DNA of 64,000 nucleotides from Methanosarcina sp. (GCF_028693135.1 NZ_JAQUVZ010000001.1:186001-250000), one strand, 5' to 3'; numbered from the stretch's first letter, positions 1-9,165 are shown. Notes: generated from the letters alone by a model not told the origin. Translations and numbers: made by a program.

Positions 1-201
1 CATTCCTGACCCTGAGGGCAAGTTCCTTTGACCCTGTCCTTCTTTTTAAAGCGGCAGTGACCTCAATCAGGACCGTATAAGGCTCGATGGCAATGTGGCT
101 GCCATCTTTTACTTTCCGCAAGACATCCTTTGCAGCAAGATGGCTTTTTTCCTGCTTTCGCAAAGCTGTTAAATCACGGAACTGTCCAGGCATATATCCA
201 T
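1..201 (-). pseudogene. PIN-domain toxin (VapC-like), frameshifted, runs off window
   Basis: Read on the minus strand from ATG at 201, the product begins MDICLDSSVI, the usual first strand of PIN-domain ribonucleases with the first catalytic Asp, and then hits TAA. Moving to the next frame at the A-run 171-173 restores a long PIN-like reading (LTALRKQEK, then IAIEPYTVLIEVTAAL with the conserved Glu) to the window edge. One missing base in the homopolymer explains this, so the gene is broken or carries a sequencing error. The start lies 5 nt after the stop of the 206-427 gene, as in toxin-antitoxin pairs. The PIN assignment is good; activity is doubtful. The end of the gene lies outside the window. 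Confidence 0.7.
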
Positions 202-205
202 GAGA

Positions 206-427
206 TTACCAGCTCTTTTCCCTCTGCGCCCGTATTTCATCAACAGCCGAAACATCCGTCCACAGGTCCGAGATTTCCTCGGAGGCTTCCATCAGGTCCT
301 CCCATGCCCGATCAGAGCCTTCTGAACCCTTTTTGCCGGATTCGATGCCGAAAACCAGCTTCTTGATCTCGGAAAGTTCACGGGACATGTGGGCCAGATG
401 TTTTTTAAGGGTGTCCATATCCTCCAC
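206..427 (-). CDS. Small putative antitoxin paired with the PIN toxin
   Basis: This 73-residue acidic, helical protein (MDTLKKHLAHMSRELSEIKK near the start) has no clear DNA-binding domain. Its identity as an antitoxin is inferred from its size and its position directly upstream of the PIN gene. The GTG at 427 sits 9 nt after a GGAGG; an in-frame ATG at 418 is preceded by a second GGAGG only 2 nt away, so the GTG fits ribosome-binding spacing better. I recognise similar short proteins ahead of PIN toxins in Methanosarcina but cannot name a family with certainty. Confidence 0.55.
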   Translation of the reverse strand: MEDMDTLKKHLAHMSRELSEIKKLVFGIESGKKGSEGSDRAWEDLMEASEEISDLWTDVSAVDEIRAQREKSW

Positions 428-1134
428 TTACGCAGTCCTCCGTAATTTAAAGCTCCTTTGATGAATCCAGAAATGTTCCTTATGATATTACTATGAAATC
501 CCTGAAACCTGCCTTCTGGATTTGCCCGGAGATTATGATTTCGGCAAGTTTTTTCATGTGAAACATATTTTCCGTAATAGAATATATAAATTCGTGCTCC
601 CAAGAGGACTAAAATTTTAAAAACTTGATTTGTATATTTTACCTGCCGGCGGACTCCTCCCAAAAACTCTCCCGACACAACCTGATACAGGTTCAGCTTC
701 GAAAACACGGCGGACAGTTTCAGTCCAGCTGCACCCCGAAGATCTGCCGCCTTTTTCCCTGAGCTAACGAAAAAACCCCGGTTTAAACTGACGTTTTTTT
801 CAAGACCTGAGTTGTATATTTACCCAGTCCCGGCCCTCTTCCCCAAACTCCCCCAACGCAACCGTGCAGGAATCTCAGCAAACCGCCCTTTCTGACCCCT
901 CAAAACCCTCACCAGAAAACTCCTAAACCCTCTGTTAGATAAATTAGAGGATACAGGCACGATCTTTTTTACAGCTTATTACATTCATTTTAGCCTGTTT
1001 TGAATACATTCTGGTTAAAAAATATCGGCTGGACGGCAAAAGGAGAGCATCAAAACATTGACCACAGGATATGCAGGAAATTGTAGATAGAAGTGAGGAT
1101 AATCAGGGTTTGATTATGGAAGAAAATTGGAGAA
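428..1134. other. Intergenic, about 700 bp
   Basis: No convincing gene. Short open frames here lack ribosome-binding sites and domain signatures. The stretch is an AT-rich spacer with several C-rich patches (about 640-920). Confidence 0.5.
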
Positions 1135-1392
1135 CTAAAAGTCCCTGTAGACTTTGCTCCGATGAGCCACGCTGATAACATGTATGATTAATCTGTCATC
1201 TATAATTTCAAGAATTACGCGATATTTGCCGGTGCGATAGCTGAAAAAAGGATTCCCTTTTAATTTTTTCACATGAGAATGAGGGTCGCTGCTTATGTAT
1301 TCCAGATTTTCAAGAATCTTTTCTACAACATTTTCTGGAAGGTTCTTCAAATCCCTCCTCGCTCTGGAAGAAAACAATATGGAATATCCCAT
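1135..1392 (-). CDS. RelE/ParE-family toxin
   Basis: An 85-residue protein of typical RelE-superfamily length. It begins MGYSILFSSRARRDLKNLP, the usual first strand plus basic helix, and has the central KLKGNPFFSYRTGKYRVI segment and a final strand ending in HVISVAHRSKVY. These match mRNA-cleaving or gyrase-directed toxins of the RelE/ParE fold, with Arg and His/Tyr near the C-terminus as the likely catalytic group. Its ATG overlaps the stop of the upstream antitoxin (TAATG), so the two are translationally coupled. It should act in the cytoplasm, held inactive by the partner. The family call is firm; the target is unknown. Confidence 0.85.
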   Translation of the reverse strand: MGYSILFSSRARRDLKNLPENVVEKILENLEYISSDPHSHVKKLKGNPFFSYRTGKYRVILEIIDDRLIIHVISVAHRSKVYRDF

Positions 1393-1568
1393 TAAAAACC
1401 AAGCTCTTTCTTAACTTCCTCTAAAGTGTAAACCCTGCCATGTTTTATGTCTTCGAGGGACTCTTCTATAGCTTCTTTCTCTACTGAGCTAAGAGGTTCC
1501 GGATCCACGGCAGAACTGCAAGAAGCTGATTTTCTTCCGGCTGGGGTCCTGCGTCTATAGTTTACCAT
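1392..1568 (-). CDS. Antitoxin of the RelE pair, unusual N-terminus
   Basis: The last 35 residues (PLSSVEKEAIEESLEDIKHG, then VYTLEEVKKELGF) are typical of RelB-type antitoxin C-termini that wrap around RelE. The first 20 residues (MVNYRRRTPAGRKSAS) do not look like the usual N-terminal helix and may come from a rearrangement: a run of 16-bp repeats begins 49 bp upstream. The ATG at 1568 has only a weak ribosome-binding site. The pair is coupled by a TAATG overlap. The gene may be truncated at its front and no longer fully functional. Confidence 0.6.
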   Translation of the reverse strand: MVNYRRRTPAGRKSASCSSAVDPEPLSSVEKEAIEESLEDIKHGRVYTLEEVKKELGF

Positions 1569-1616
1569 ATAAAAGAATATAGAGCAGGAATAAAATATTA
1601 ACATTTTGGTCAACTG

Positions 1617-1680
1617 CCCGAATTGCGACTCGCCCGAATTGCGACTCGCCCGAATTGCGACTCGCCCGAATTGCGCCTCG
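1617..1680. repeat. 16-bp tandem repeat, four copies
   Basis: The unit CCCGAATTGCGACTCG occurs four times head to tail, the last copy with one change. Just beyond lies an imperfect hairpin (GTCCT at 1691-1695 pairing with AGGAC at 1712-1716). No gene reads through convincingly. Confidence 0.9.
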
Positions 1681-1879
1681 GGAGTACGCGGTCCTTTTCG
1701 CTGCGCTCAAGAGGACTACTTTTTGGCGTAGAATTATATTTATCTCAAGCGGATTAAGAAAGAAAAGGAGCAATTTAACCTGGAGATAACCGATTTTCAA
1801 AACTAAATCTTTAGTTTTTGCTGCCCGAGTTCCAGATAACCATTCCTGAAGTATCGAAGGTTCCATAAAAAACCCGCGA

Positions 1880-2158
1880 TTAACGTGAGTAAGCAGTGTC
1901 ATGATGTGAAAAACTAACCAGGGTCACGGACTTTTCGTTCTCGTCTACGTTGAAAATCAGGACAAAGCTTTTAAGGATATGCACTCTGCGCAGACCACAA
2001 AGGTCGTTTCTCAAAGGTTTGTAATGAGAGGGATTTTCACAGATTTCCTGTATTTTTTTGGTCAAAGAGTGTTTTAGTTGTGCATTATTTTTACATGCTT
2101 TGTTGAGCTCTTTTTTGCAGGACGGAACTATAAAAAGAGTATATGGCATTCCGATCAC
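1880..2158 (-). CDS. RelE-family mRNA interferase-like toxin
   Basis: A 92-residue protein with the RelE fold pattern: MPYTLFIVPSCKKELNKACK at the start, then KPLRNDLCGLRRVHI and a last strand VTLVSFSHHDTAY, where the His/Tyr residues resemble the catalytic tail of YafQ/RelE toxins. GTG at 2158 overlaps the antitoxin stop; ATG at 2149 is the alternative start and gives a product beginning MPYTLF. It is the third gene of a minus-strand toxin-antitoxin operon (2597 to 1880). It is a different sequence from the RelE at 1135-1392. Confidence 0.8.
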   Translation of the reverse strand: MIGMPYTLFIVPSCKKELNKACKNNAQLKHSLTKKIQEICENPSHYKPLRNDLCGLRRVHILKSFVLIFNVDENEKSVTLVSFSHHDTAYSR

Positions 2159-2442
2159 TCAAAGATGTCAGAAATGTCTTTGACCTTCAGGGAGGTTTCT
2201 TTTTTCGAATTCTCTAATTTATGCACAAAATCCTTTTTTAAAGACATTTCATCTACAGGGTGCCAGTCAATTTTATCACAGAACTCCACATCTTCGTCAG
2301 ATAGTTCTCCGGACCTTAAATATTTCTCAAATATTTCCCTTTTCCGGAGGGAGTGTCTTGCAACCTCAGACCATTTCACCCAGGAAAAATGCTCCATCCT
2401 CCTGTAAAGGTCATCTGTAACAGGTATTGTAATCGTTGCCAT
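2155..2442 (-). CDS. Ribbon-helix-helix antitoxin
   Basis: A 95-residue protein starting MATITIPVTDDLYRRMEHF followed by WVKWSEVARHSLRKR. A short beta strand followed by two helices is the ribbon-helix-helix DNA-binding motif of CopG-type antitoxins. The C-terminal half (SLKKDFVHKLENSKKETSL) is a charged tail that would bind the RelE partner. It overlaps the upstream 51-residue RHH gene by one base (TAATG) and the downstream toxin by a few bases. It probably neutralises the toxin and represses the operon. Confidence 0.8.
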   Translation of the reverse strand: MATITIPVTDDLYRRMEHFSWVKWSEVARHSLRKREIFEKYLRSGELSDEDVEFCDKIDWHPVDEMSLKKDFVHKLENSKKETSLKVKDISDIFE

Positions 2443-2597
2443 TACAGATCACCTCTTTTTTCAAGAGCTTCAAACTTTTCAAGGTTCTTAATTTTGTCCT
2501 CAATCCCCTTCCGGGCAACCTCTGCCCAGTTAATATCAGCCATTGAATCAAGCTCTTTTTTGAGGTCGTCGGGAACAGAAATTGTGAATCTTTTCAT
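2442..2597 (-). CDS. Short ribbon-helix-helix protein (51 aa)
   Basis: The ATG at 2597 follows GAGGA by a few bases and opens a 51-codon frame starting MKRFTISVPDDLKKELDSM and continuing DINWAEVARKGIEDKI. It is a clear ribbon-helix-helix domain resembling the next gene, so the operon carries two RHH proteins ahead of one toxin. It may be a truncated paralogue that still dimerises and binds the operator, or the antitoxin of a toxin that has been lost. Its stop overlaps the next start (TAATG). Confidence 0.75.
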   Translation of the reverse strand: MKRFTISVPDDLKKELDSMADINWAEVARKGIEDKIKNLEKFEALEKRGDL

Positions 2598-3072
2598 AAT
2601 ATTCCTCATTTACATATATTTATGCAATTACAGATTCTTAAGCATATCTATGGCGTTGCTTAATAACCGAGACTTTTAGGGGAGAGTTCTCTATGCGCTT
2701 AATTTTGGACCCTTAGACTCATTCATGACTCATTCATGACCCATTCATGACCCATTCATGACCGAATTTTTGATTTAAAGGAGGGGGTCAAGTCTTGTCA
2801 AGTCTTAATTATTATTTTGTTTCCAGTCCCGGAAACCTCTGCAAACTCACCGAAGCAACCTTAATCCCGCATTCATCAGGTTATAAAACTGTGAGCCTCT
2901 CAGGTCAAACCCTATAACCCTGAAGTTAGTTAATTCCTTCAAATTCCGTCAGTTAGATACATGTGATACATGTTACACGGCATGTATGCTATTTTAGATC
3001 TTTTCCGGATACGACCTGGGCATCTTGCAGAAAGCACCGTCTCTAGAACCCAGCACCTTTTCCACAACTCGC
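2598..3072. other. Intergenic with 11-bp tandem repeat
   Basis: No gene seen. At 2716-2762 the 11-mer GACTCATTCAT / GACCCATTCAT is repeated four times. The spacer separates the toxin-antitoxin operon from the glycan island. Confidence 0.7.
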
Positions 3073-3978
3073 TCATTTTAATTGAGTGAACAGACCAGCT
3101 ATCGAATGCAGCATAATTCCAGTCAAAGCCATAAAGGCCCCGGTGAGGGTCAGCAGGATCATCAAAACTGCAGGCCCGAAGTTAAGGTTCCCGCCGAGAT
3201 AAAAGGTCCGCAAAAAACCAAAGCCCATGTATAACCCGCCTGCTCCGAGAAAGGACCCCGGCAGGGTAAAGCAGTACAGAGGCTTATTATATTCAATGTC
3301 CTTAAAAATCTTGAACAAAACACCCAGGCCGTGCCTTACGGGGTGTTCGGTTGAGCCGTCGACGTCGTACCTTACCCGGATCTCCACTTCTTTTACCCTT
3401 AACCCGGCCCTTCCTGCGTCTGCGAGCATCTCGCTTTCTATTGCCATGCCTGTGGCGTTGAAGCGGAAGATATCTTTTGTGGAGGCGGCAAAGGCGCGGA
3501 AACCGCTCTGGGAGTCGGTAATTTTGACTCCGGAGTTCAGGACCGTAACTTTGTCCAGGACCGTCTGGCCTATGCGCCGGTACGCGGGTGTGTCTGTGGC
3601 ACGCCCATTCAGATAACGGCTGCCGTTCACCATGTCAGCAACGCCCTCCAGGATAGGGGCAACGAGCTTCGGGATATCGGAAGGATTGTGCTGCCCGTCC
3701 GAGTCCATGGTGACTATAATATCTGCATCCCCGGCGGCCTCAAAGCCGGTCTTAAAAGCCATTCCCTTTCCCAGATTCAGGATATGCACAAACACTTCAG
3801 CCCCGGCGTTTGCAGCAACCTCGGCTGTCCGGTCCGAGCTGCCGTCATCAATAACTATCACCCTGTCGGCATACCTTCTTGCAAGCAGGACAACGCTCCC
3901 TATGGAAACCTCTTCATTATAAGCCGGCAGGAGCACGGTTATATTTAGATAATTCTTAGTAGAAATGAGTATAACCAT
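3073..3978 (-). CDS. GT2 glycosyltransferase, polyprenyl-phosphate sugar synthase-like
   Basis: A 301-residue GT2 enzyme. The GT-A core has LLPAYNEEVSIG (about 15-26), VIDDGSSDRT (about 43-52), LGKGMAFKTGF and the metal-binding TMDSDGQH (DxD-like, about 90-97), then TDSQSGFRAF. Two C-terminal membrane segments (about 235-255 and 268-292) fit DPM1/GtrB-like enzymes that load a sugar onto dolichyl phosphate at the cytoplasmic face. It is the closest paralogue of 21954-22925, and the two bracket the glycan island. The sugar cannot be told from sequence. Confidence 0.85.
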   Translation of the reverse strand: MVILISTKNYLNITVLLPAYNEEVSIGSVVLLARRYADRVIVIDDGSSDRTAEVAANAGAEVFVHILNLGKGMAFKTGFEAAGDADIIVTMDSDGQHNPSDIPKLVAPILEGVADMVNGSRYLNGRATDTPAYRRIGQTVLDKVTVLNSGVKITDSQSGFRAFAASTKDIFRFNATGMAIESEMLADAGRAGLRVKEVEIRVRYDVDGSTEHPVRHGLGVLFKIFKDIEYNKPLYCFTLPGSFLGAGGLYMGFGFLRTFYLGGNLNFGPAVLMILLTLTGAFMALTGIMLHSIAGLFTQLK

Positions 3979-4084
3979 TCAAAAAGATTTAAGTAAATAA
4001 TGACATAAAAATTCCATACTCAAACAGAAATAGGTGTAAAATTTTTTACATTAATTCTTTGGAAGGTGAAAAAGGGAGATTGAA

Positions 4085-4903
4085 ATGGGAGATATAAAGA
4101 ATATATTAACAGTTGATGTTGAAGATTGGTATATGAATACAGATATCTCACGTTGGGAAAAATTTGAAGATAGAGTTGTAGACAGCACTGAAAGGATATT
4201 ATCCATTCTAGGAGACACAAAAGCAACATTCTTTGTATTAGGATATGTAGCTGAACATCACCCTGAATTGATTTCACTTATTCATGCCCGTGGCCATGAA
4301 TTGGGTACCCACGGATATAGCCATAAACCAATCCAATCACAGACGCCGGATCAATTTGAGGAAGAACTACTAAAATCTATGGAAATCATAGAATCCATTA
4401 CAGGCGTGAAAGTATGTGGGCATAGAGCATGTCAGGCCTCAGTAATGAAGAGCACCTCATGGTCGCTAGATATTATGGAAAGGTGTGGGATAAAATACGA
4501 TTCTAGCGTTTTTCCCGTGAAAACCCCCTTATATGGAGTTCCCGATGCACCTTTATTTCCATACCGGATCTCTTCAGAGAATATTTGTGGAGAATCTGAA
4601 GGTGGGATATATGAATTTCCGTTAAGTGTCCGTAAGCTGCCATATAAGAACATACCAATAGCTGGTGGATTTTATTTGAGGCTATTTCCTTACTGGTTTA
4701 TAAAAAACTCAATCGAAAAAATAAATAAAAAAAGAGAGCCTGCAGTGATATATTTACATCCCTGGGAAATAGACCTGGGACAACCTAAGTCTCCAGAGTT
4801 TAAATGGTATCATTACTACAATTTACCTGCGATGGAGCCAAAAATTAAACAACTATTAATGGATTTCAAGTTTACATCTATCAAGAAATGGTTACATGGA
4901 TAA
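4085..4903 (+). CDS. Polysaccharide deacetylase (NodB-type, XrtA-associated-like)
   Basis: A 272-residue cytoplasmic NodB-fold protein. LTVDVEDWYM carries the catalytic/metal Asp pair (about residue 10), ATFFVLGYVAEHHPE the next strand, and HELGTHGYSH the metal-binding His-x(3)-His (about 72-81). The usual RAP motif reads GHRACQAS here, so Pro is replaced by Cys. The C-terminal IYLHPWEIDLGQP is typical of the deacetylase subgroup found with exopolysaccharide and exosortase loci. It probably removes acetyl groups from N-acetylated glycan precursors. ATG follows GGGAGA. It is transcribed alone, divergent from the GT2 gene. Its AT-rich codon use differs from galU and gmd. Confidence 0.8.
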   Translation: MGDIKNILTVDVEDWYMNTDISRWEKFEDRVVDSTERILSILGDTKATFFVLGYVAEHHPELISLIHARGHELGTHGYSHKPIQSQTPDQFEEELLKSMEIIESITGVKVCGHRACQASVMKSTSWSLDIMERCGIKYDSSVFPVKTPLYGVPDAPLFPYRISSENICGESEGGIYEFPLSVRKLPYKNIPIAGGFYLRLFPYWFIKNSIEKINKKREPAVIYLHPWEIDLGQPKSPEFKWYHYYNLPAMEPKIKQLLMDFKFTSIKKWLHG

Positions 4904-5087
4904 AGAAGTATGGAAATACTTTGAAACAATAATATAAAGAAGCAAACGATATACCCTCTTTTCAGCCACCTTTACGACCATATAAACTTCGGAATTCACA
5001 GAAAGTTAGGACATTGACCAAATGTGAAGAGTTCAGAAAACTGGATTTGGAATTTGAAAGCATTTTCGATTATTATTATTCATACAT

Positions 5088-6056
5088 TTAGTTTTTAACT
5101 TCAAATGTTTCGGATTCTATTTTTGTGAGGGAATCTTTTTGGTTCATTCCTTCAAACAGCATTTTTCTAAAGGGAATATCTTCCGATGAAAGAACTTTTA
5201 CCAGATATTCGAGTACGTCATCTTTAAGTTCCTTATTCTCCAGGGCAAAGTCTATTGTTGCTTTAATGTACCCCAGCTTATCCCCGGTGTCAAACCTTTT
5301 CCCCTTGAATTCATATGCATAGACCTTTTGCGTTTTGCTCAGGAGCCGGATACCATCAGTGAGCTGAATCTCATTTCCTACCCCGAGTCCTGCTTCTTTA
5401 ATACAATCAAAAATTTCTGGAGTGAAAACGTAGCGACCAATTGCCCCGATATTTGAAGGAGCTTTTTCTGGGGCTGGCTTTTCCACAATATCCTCAAGCA
5501 CATAAAGAGAATCTGCAACTGGTTTTCCTTTAATAATGCCGTAACTGCTCAATTTGTCATATGGAACTTCTTCAACCGCAATTGTGGACCTGCCATATTT
5601 TTCAAATTTATCAATCAGTTGAGCAGTACATGGCTTACCATTCATGATGATGTCGTCTCCCAGAAGCACAGCGAAAGGCTCGTTTCCAATATGTTTTTCC
5701 GCCCTGAGGATAGCATCTCCCAGACCGTTCGGTTCCTTCTGGCGGATATAATGGATATCAACAAGGGAGGAGACATCCCGGACCAATTTCAACATTTCAG
5801 TATTTTTCTTATTTGCCAGGTACATCTCAAGTTCCGGAGAATCATCAAAATAATCTTCAATAGCCCTTTTTCCTCTGCCGGTAATGATGATTATATCCTC
5901 TATTCCTGAGTTAATAGCTTCTTCAACCACGTACTGGATTACAGGTGTATCAATGATGGGAAGCATTTCCTTCGGCATGGACTTTGTTGCAGGCAAAAAA
6001 CGAGTTCCAAGACCTGCAGCGGGGATTATTGCTTTTTTTACACTCAAAATGAACAC
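5088..6056 (-). CDS. galU: UTP--glucose-1-phosphate uridylyltransferase
   Basis: The protein opens with KKAIIPAAGLGTRFLPATKS and PKEMLPI, the nucleotide-binding loop of GalU, followed by EEAINSGIEDIIIITGRGK, LLGDDII (metal Asp) and VEKPAPEKAPS. At 322 residues it is close to the family's usual length. It makes UDP-glucose from UTP and glucose-1-phosphate for glycan synthesis. The frame begins with GTG at 6056; TTG at 6047, 8 nt after GGAG, would give the more typical N-terminus. Divergent from manC, with a pgi-like stub between. Confidence 0.93.
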   Translation of the reverse strand: MFILSVKKAIIPAAGLGTRFLPATKSMPKEMLPIIDTPVIQYVVEEAINSGIEDIIIITGRGKRAIEDYFDDSPELEMYLANKKNTEMLKLVRDVSSLVDIHYIRQKEPNGLGDAILRAEKHIGNEPFAVLLGDDIIMNGKPCTAQLIDKFEKYGRSTIAVEEVPYDKLSSYGIIKGKPVADSLYVLEDIVEKPAPEKAPSNIGAIGRYVFTPEIFDCIKEAGLGVGNEIQLTDGIRLLSKTQKVYAYEFKGKRFDTGDKLGYIKATIDFALENKELKDDVLEYLVKVLSSEDIPFRKMLFEGMNQKDSLTKIESETFEVKN

Positions 6057-6111
6057 TCCACAAAAACTAGAAGAATAAAGTCACTTAAAAAATTTAAAGC
6101 TTGTTATTACA

Positions 6112-6322
6112 CTAAAGAAATTTCATAAAAACATCTGGAAAATCCTGAGGTTCCTTCAAAAACCCAAGCCTTTCAATTTCATTCACAGGTTCCCTGTATA
6201 TAATGTAGATCGAAATTATCTGCAGTTCGAAGCCAGTCCTGATCAGCAATAACTTTTTTCATGTCGTAAAGGGTTCTTACGTCAGGAATGCTGAAGGTTT
6301 CCCCAAAAATTAATGGTTCCAT
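6112..6322 (-). pseudogene. Remnant of cupin-type glucose-6-phosphate isomerase
   Basis: An ATG at 6322 follows a good AAGGAGG site and opens a 47-codon frame, with VRTLYDMKKVIADQDWL and RTADNFDL matching the N-terminal region of archaeal cupin-type phosphoglucose isomerases. The frame stops at 6179. Another frame then gives REPVNEIERLGFLKEP and ends with TAG at 6112. The cupin domain with its metal His/Glu residues is absent. I infer a large internal deletion plus frameshift. The call rests on recognition of the N-terminal motif only. Its position beside galU fits a former sugar-phosphate gene. Confidence 0.6.
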
Positions 6323-6604
6323 ATTTTGGCCTCCTTGAAGATCAAAAAACAAGTTTTTAGTAGAATTTAGAAGAATTTATTATGACCCATTTATTTATTT
6401 AATAATGTTACATTTGGGACCAAACTATAAAAAAATATTTGCAATTCATACGAAAACAAGATTGTAAATCAAAAGAGGGGGGTCAGAAAAAAGCAAGATC
6501 GATAAGTAATAAACAGAAACCAAAGAACTTAAATAATTATAAAGTGTTATTCACTAAAAATTCAGATAGTAATATAAATTCCCCGGCAAGGATGCAGTGA
6601 AAAA

Positions 6605-6661
6605 ATGAAAATTGTAATTATTCTCGGGATCCGGCCTGAAATCATAAAAATGAACCATTAA
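6605..6661 (+). pseudogene. Stub of UDP-GlcNAc 2-epimerase (wecB-like) start
   Basis: An 18-codon frame begins MKIVIILGIRPEIIKM, nearly the consensus N-terminus of UDP-N-acetylglucosamine 2-epimerases (usually MKIxxxxGTRPEIIKM), then ends at TAA. The rest of the gene is missing and manC starts 34 bp later. The simplest reading is a deletion that removed the epimerase and left its promoter and first codons in front of manC. Confidence 0.6.
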
Positions 6662-6694
6662 AAAAGACAGTGAAAAAGACAGGAGTTGGAAACA

Positions 6695-8071
6695 GTGAAA
6701 ACGATGATCCTCGCAGGAGGTTCCGGCTCAAGACTCTGGCCTCTAAGCCGTGAACAGTACCCAAAGCAATTTTTGAAATTCGGAGATCAGTCTCTTTTCC
6801 AGGATACAGTACTTCGCTGCCTTGAACTTTCAGACATCTCAGAAGTTTTTGTTGTAACAAATGTAGCCCAGAAGTTCTTTGTGCTTGGCCAGATCGAAGA
6901 GCTTGGCTATGAAATCCCTGAAGAAAACGTCCTTCTGGAACCCGAGGGCAAAAACACTCTTCCTGCAATCACCTTCGGGATGAAAGCGATAGAAAAGAAA
7001 TTCGGAAAATCAACTGTTGGGATCTTCTCCTCAGACCATGTTCTTGACCACGCTTCAAGTGAAACGATCAGTAATGCGGAACAACTGGTGACCGAGTACC
7101 TTGTAACTTTCGGCGTCTCTCCTACTCACCCTCACACAGGTTACGGATACATCAAACCTGCTGAAGCTCATGGCTGCGGCTGCAGGGTATCGGAATTCCG
7201 GGAAAAACCGGATTTTGAAACTGCAAAAAGATACATTGAAGAAGGCTGCCTCTGGAACAGCGGAATGTTCCTTTTCGATACAGAGGTCTTTTTTTCAGAA
7301 CTCAAAACCTTAGCCCCTGAAATCTACAATGCATTTTCCGAAAACTCCAAAACAGAAGAGATTAGTGAAATTTATCCAAAACTCTCCTCCGTTTCCGTGG
7401 ACTACGGCATAATGGAAAAGTCCGATAAAGTAGCCGTGGTCAAACTGGAACATCGCTGGAGCGACCTTGGAAACTTTGCCGCAATCCACGACGAATTCAA
7501 AAAAGATGAGTCTGGAAACTGTATAAACGACTGTGACTCCACCCTTCTCGATTCTTGCGGGAACCTCGTATACTCAAAACCTGAAAAAGTGGTCTCCCTG
7601 ATCGATGTAAAAGACATGGTAATTGTAGACACAAGAGATGCCCTCCTGGTCTGCCCAAAGGAAAGCAGCCAGAAAGTAAAGGCAGTTGTCTCTGAGCTCA
7701 AAGCAAGAAACGATGAAAGAGCCCTGAGCGGTCAGACTGTCTACCGTCCCTGGGGAATGTATAACATACTTGAAAAATCAGGTAGGCACAATATAAAAAA
7801 GATTACCGTCAAACCCGGACACAGCCTTAGCCTCCAGATGCACCACCACCGGAGCGAACACTGGGTTGTGGTAAAGGGGATGGCCTGCGTGCAGATGAAT
7901 GGTGACAAATTTTTTGTAAGACCGGGAGAGAGCACATTCATCCGGGCAGGGGATAAACACAGACTATCAAATCCTGGAAAGATCCCACTGGAGATTATTG
8001 AAGTTCAGATCGGAGAACTTGTGGAAGAATCGGATATTGTCAGGTTTGAAGATGTGTACGGAAGAAAGTAA
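6695..8071 (+). CDS. manC: Mannose-1-phosphate guanylyltransferase / mannose-6-phosphate isomerase
   Basis: A two-domain enzyme of about 458 residues. The N-terminal nucleotidyltransferase shows [20 protein letters not shown], then FSSDHVL and [10 protein letters not shown]. The C-terminal cupin-type isomerase starts near [12 protein letters not shown] and has [18 protein letters not shown] with metal-binding His residues. It supplies GDP-mannose to the two downstream gmd genes. GTG at 6695 lies 9 nt after AGGAG; the TTG at 6686 directly abuts that site and is unlikely. It probably now uses the promoter left by the deleted epimerase gene. Confidence 0.92.
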   Translation: MKTMILAGGSGSRLWPLSREQYPKQFLKFGDQSLFQDTVLRCLELSDISEVFVVTNVAQKFFVLGQIEELGYEIPEENVLLEPEGKNTLPAITFGMKAIEKKFGKSTVGIFSSDHVLDHASSETISNAEQLVTEYLVTFGVSPTHPHTGYGYIKPAEAHGCGCRVSEFREKPDFETAKRYIEEGCLWNSGMFLFDTEVFFSELKTLAPEIYNAFSENSKTEEISEIYPKLSSVSVDYGIMEKSDKVAVVKLEHRWSDLGNFAAIHDEFKKDESGNCINDCDSTLLDSCGNLVYSKPEKVVSLIDVKDMVIVDTRDALLVCPKESSQKVKAVVSELKARNDERALSGQTVYRPWGMYNILEKSGRHNIKKITVKPGHSLSLQMHHHRSEHWVVVKGMACVQMNGDKFFVRPGESTFIRAGDKHRLSNPGKIPLEIIEVQIGELVEESDIVRFEDVYGRK

Positions 8072-8154
8072 TTCTTCAATTCTGCAGAATAATCAGGTTG
8101 CTCGGTGCATTTGAGAAATCTGATCATAAATATGGAAAACCGATAGTAGTAGAG

Positions 8155-9165
8155 GTGAATAAACTGACAAAAGTTGCACTGATCACAGGCATAAACGGCC
8201 AGGACGGCAAATATCTCTCCAAATTCTTGATTAACAGGGGTTATGTTGTACACGGAATCAGGAGAGGGACCCCTCAATCAAACTTCAAGAATGAGAATGA
8301 TATTCACCTGCACTACAGTGATTTAACGGATTATGCAGATTTAATTAGAATTATTCAAGAGGTCCAGCCTGACGAAATATATAACCTTGCAGCCCAAAGC
8401 AACGTAAAAATTTCTTTTGAAAAACCTGAATATACCACACTTACCAATGCCCTGGCTCCTTTGAAAATTCTGGAGATAATACGCACCCTGGGGCTTGAAA
8501 AGAAAACACGATTTTTCCAGGCTTCAACGGGAGAACTCTTTGGCAATTCCGGAGAAATTCCGCAGAAAGAAAGTACTCCTTTTTATCCAAAAAGCCCATA
8601 TGCAGTCTCCAAACTCTATGCTTACTGGATTTGTGTAAATTATAGAGAAGCCTACGATATTTTTGCCTGCAACGGCATTCTCTTCAATCATGAATCTCCG
8701 ATACGGCCCGAAAATTTTGTAACCAGAAAAATCACAAAGGCTGCATCCCGAATAAAAAAAGGACTGCAGGAGAAACTATATCTCGGGAACCTGAATGCCA
8801 AACGCGACTGGGGCTTTGCGGGAGATTACGTGGAAGCCATGTGGCTCATGCTCCAGCAGGACAAGCCGGATGATTACATTATTGCAACCGGAAAAGCCCA
8901 TTCGGTAAGAGAGTTTGTGGAATTTGCGTTTAGAGAAGTGGGCATAGAAATCGAGTGGGAAGGCGAAGGACTCGATGAAGTAGGGAAGAACGCCTCAAAC
9001 GGCAGAATTTTAGTAGAGGTTGACCCCGCGTTCTACAGGCCCGTTGAAGCAAATCTACTTGTCGGAAACCCTTCAAAAGCCAGAAAAATATTAGGCTGGG
9101 AACCCAAGGTTACCTTTGAAGAACTTGTGAAGATGATGACCAGAAACGATATGAATTTACTTTGA
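8155..9165 (+). CDS. GDP-mannose 4,6-dehydratase-like SDR (divergent paralogue)
   Basis: An extended short-chain dehydrogenase: [17 protein letters not shown] is the NAD(P)-binding GxxGxxG, NLAAQSNV follows, and ASTGELFG and YAVSK give the catalytic Thr/Glu and Tyr-x3-Lys. It is a tandem paralogue of the next gene, sharing long stretches such as [18 protein letters not shown]. It differs at loops that in Gmd contact GDP-mannose (PIRPEN where Gmd has PRRGET) and lacks part of the segment after GIRRG. It may act on GDP-4-keto-6-deoxymannose or be a redundant dehydratase. GTG at 8155 is the likely start, giving a normal N-terminus. Confidence 0.8.
   Translation: MNKLTKVALITGINGQDGKYLSKFLINRGYVVHGIRRGTPQSNFKNENDIHLHYSDLTDYADLIRIIQEVQPDEIYNLAAQSNVKISFEKPEYTTLTNALAPLKILEIIRTLGLEKKTRFFQASTGELFGNSGEIPQKESTPFYPKSPYAVSKLYAYWICVNYREAYDIFACNGILFNHESPIRPENFVTRKITKAASRIKKGLQEKLYLGNLNAKRDWGFAGDYVEAMWLMLQQDKPDDYIIATGKAHSVREFVEFAFREVGIEIEWEGEGLDEVGKNASNGRILVEVDPAFYRPVEANLLVGNPSKARKILGWEPKVTFEELVKMMTRNDMNLL

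Noticed and set aside
292-708. 138-codon minus-strand frame
   Set aside because: It overlaps the antitoxin-like gene in another frame, has no ribosome-binding site and no domain features.
1555-1902. 115-codon minus-strand frame through the 16-bp repeats
   Set aside because: It overlaps the N-termini of adjacent toxin-antitoxin genes and owes its length to the repeat.
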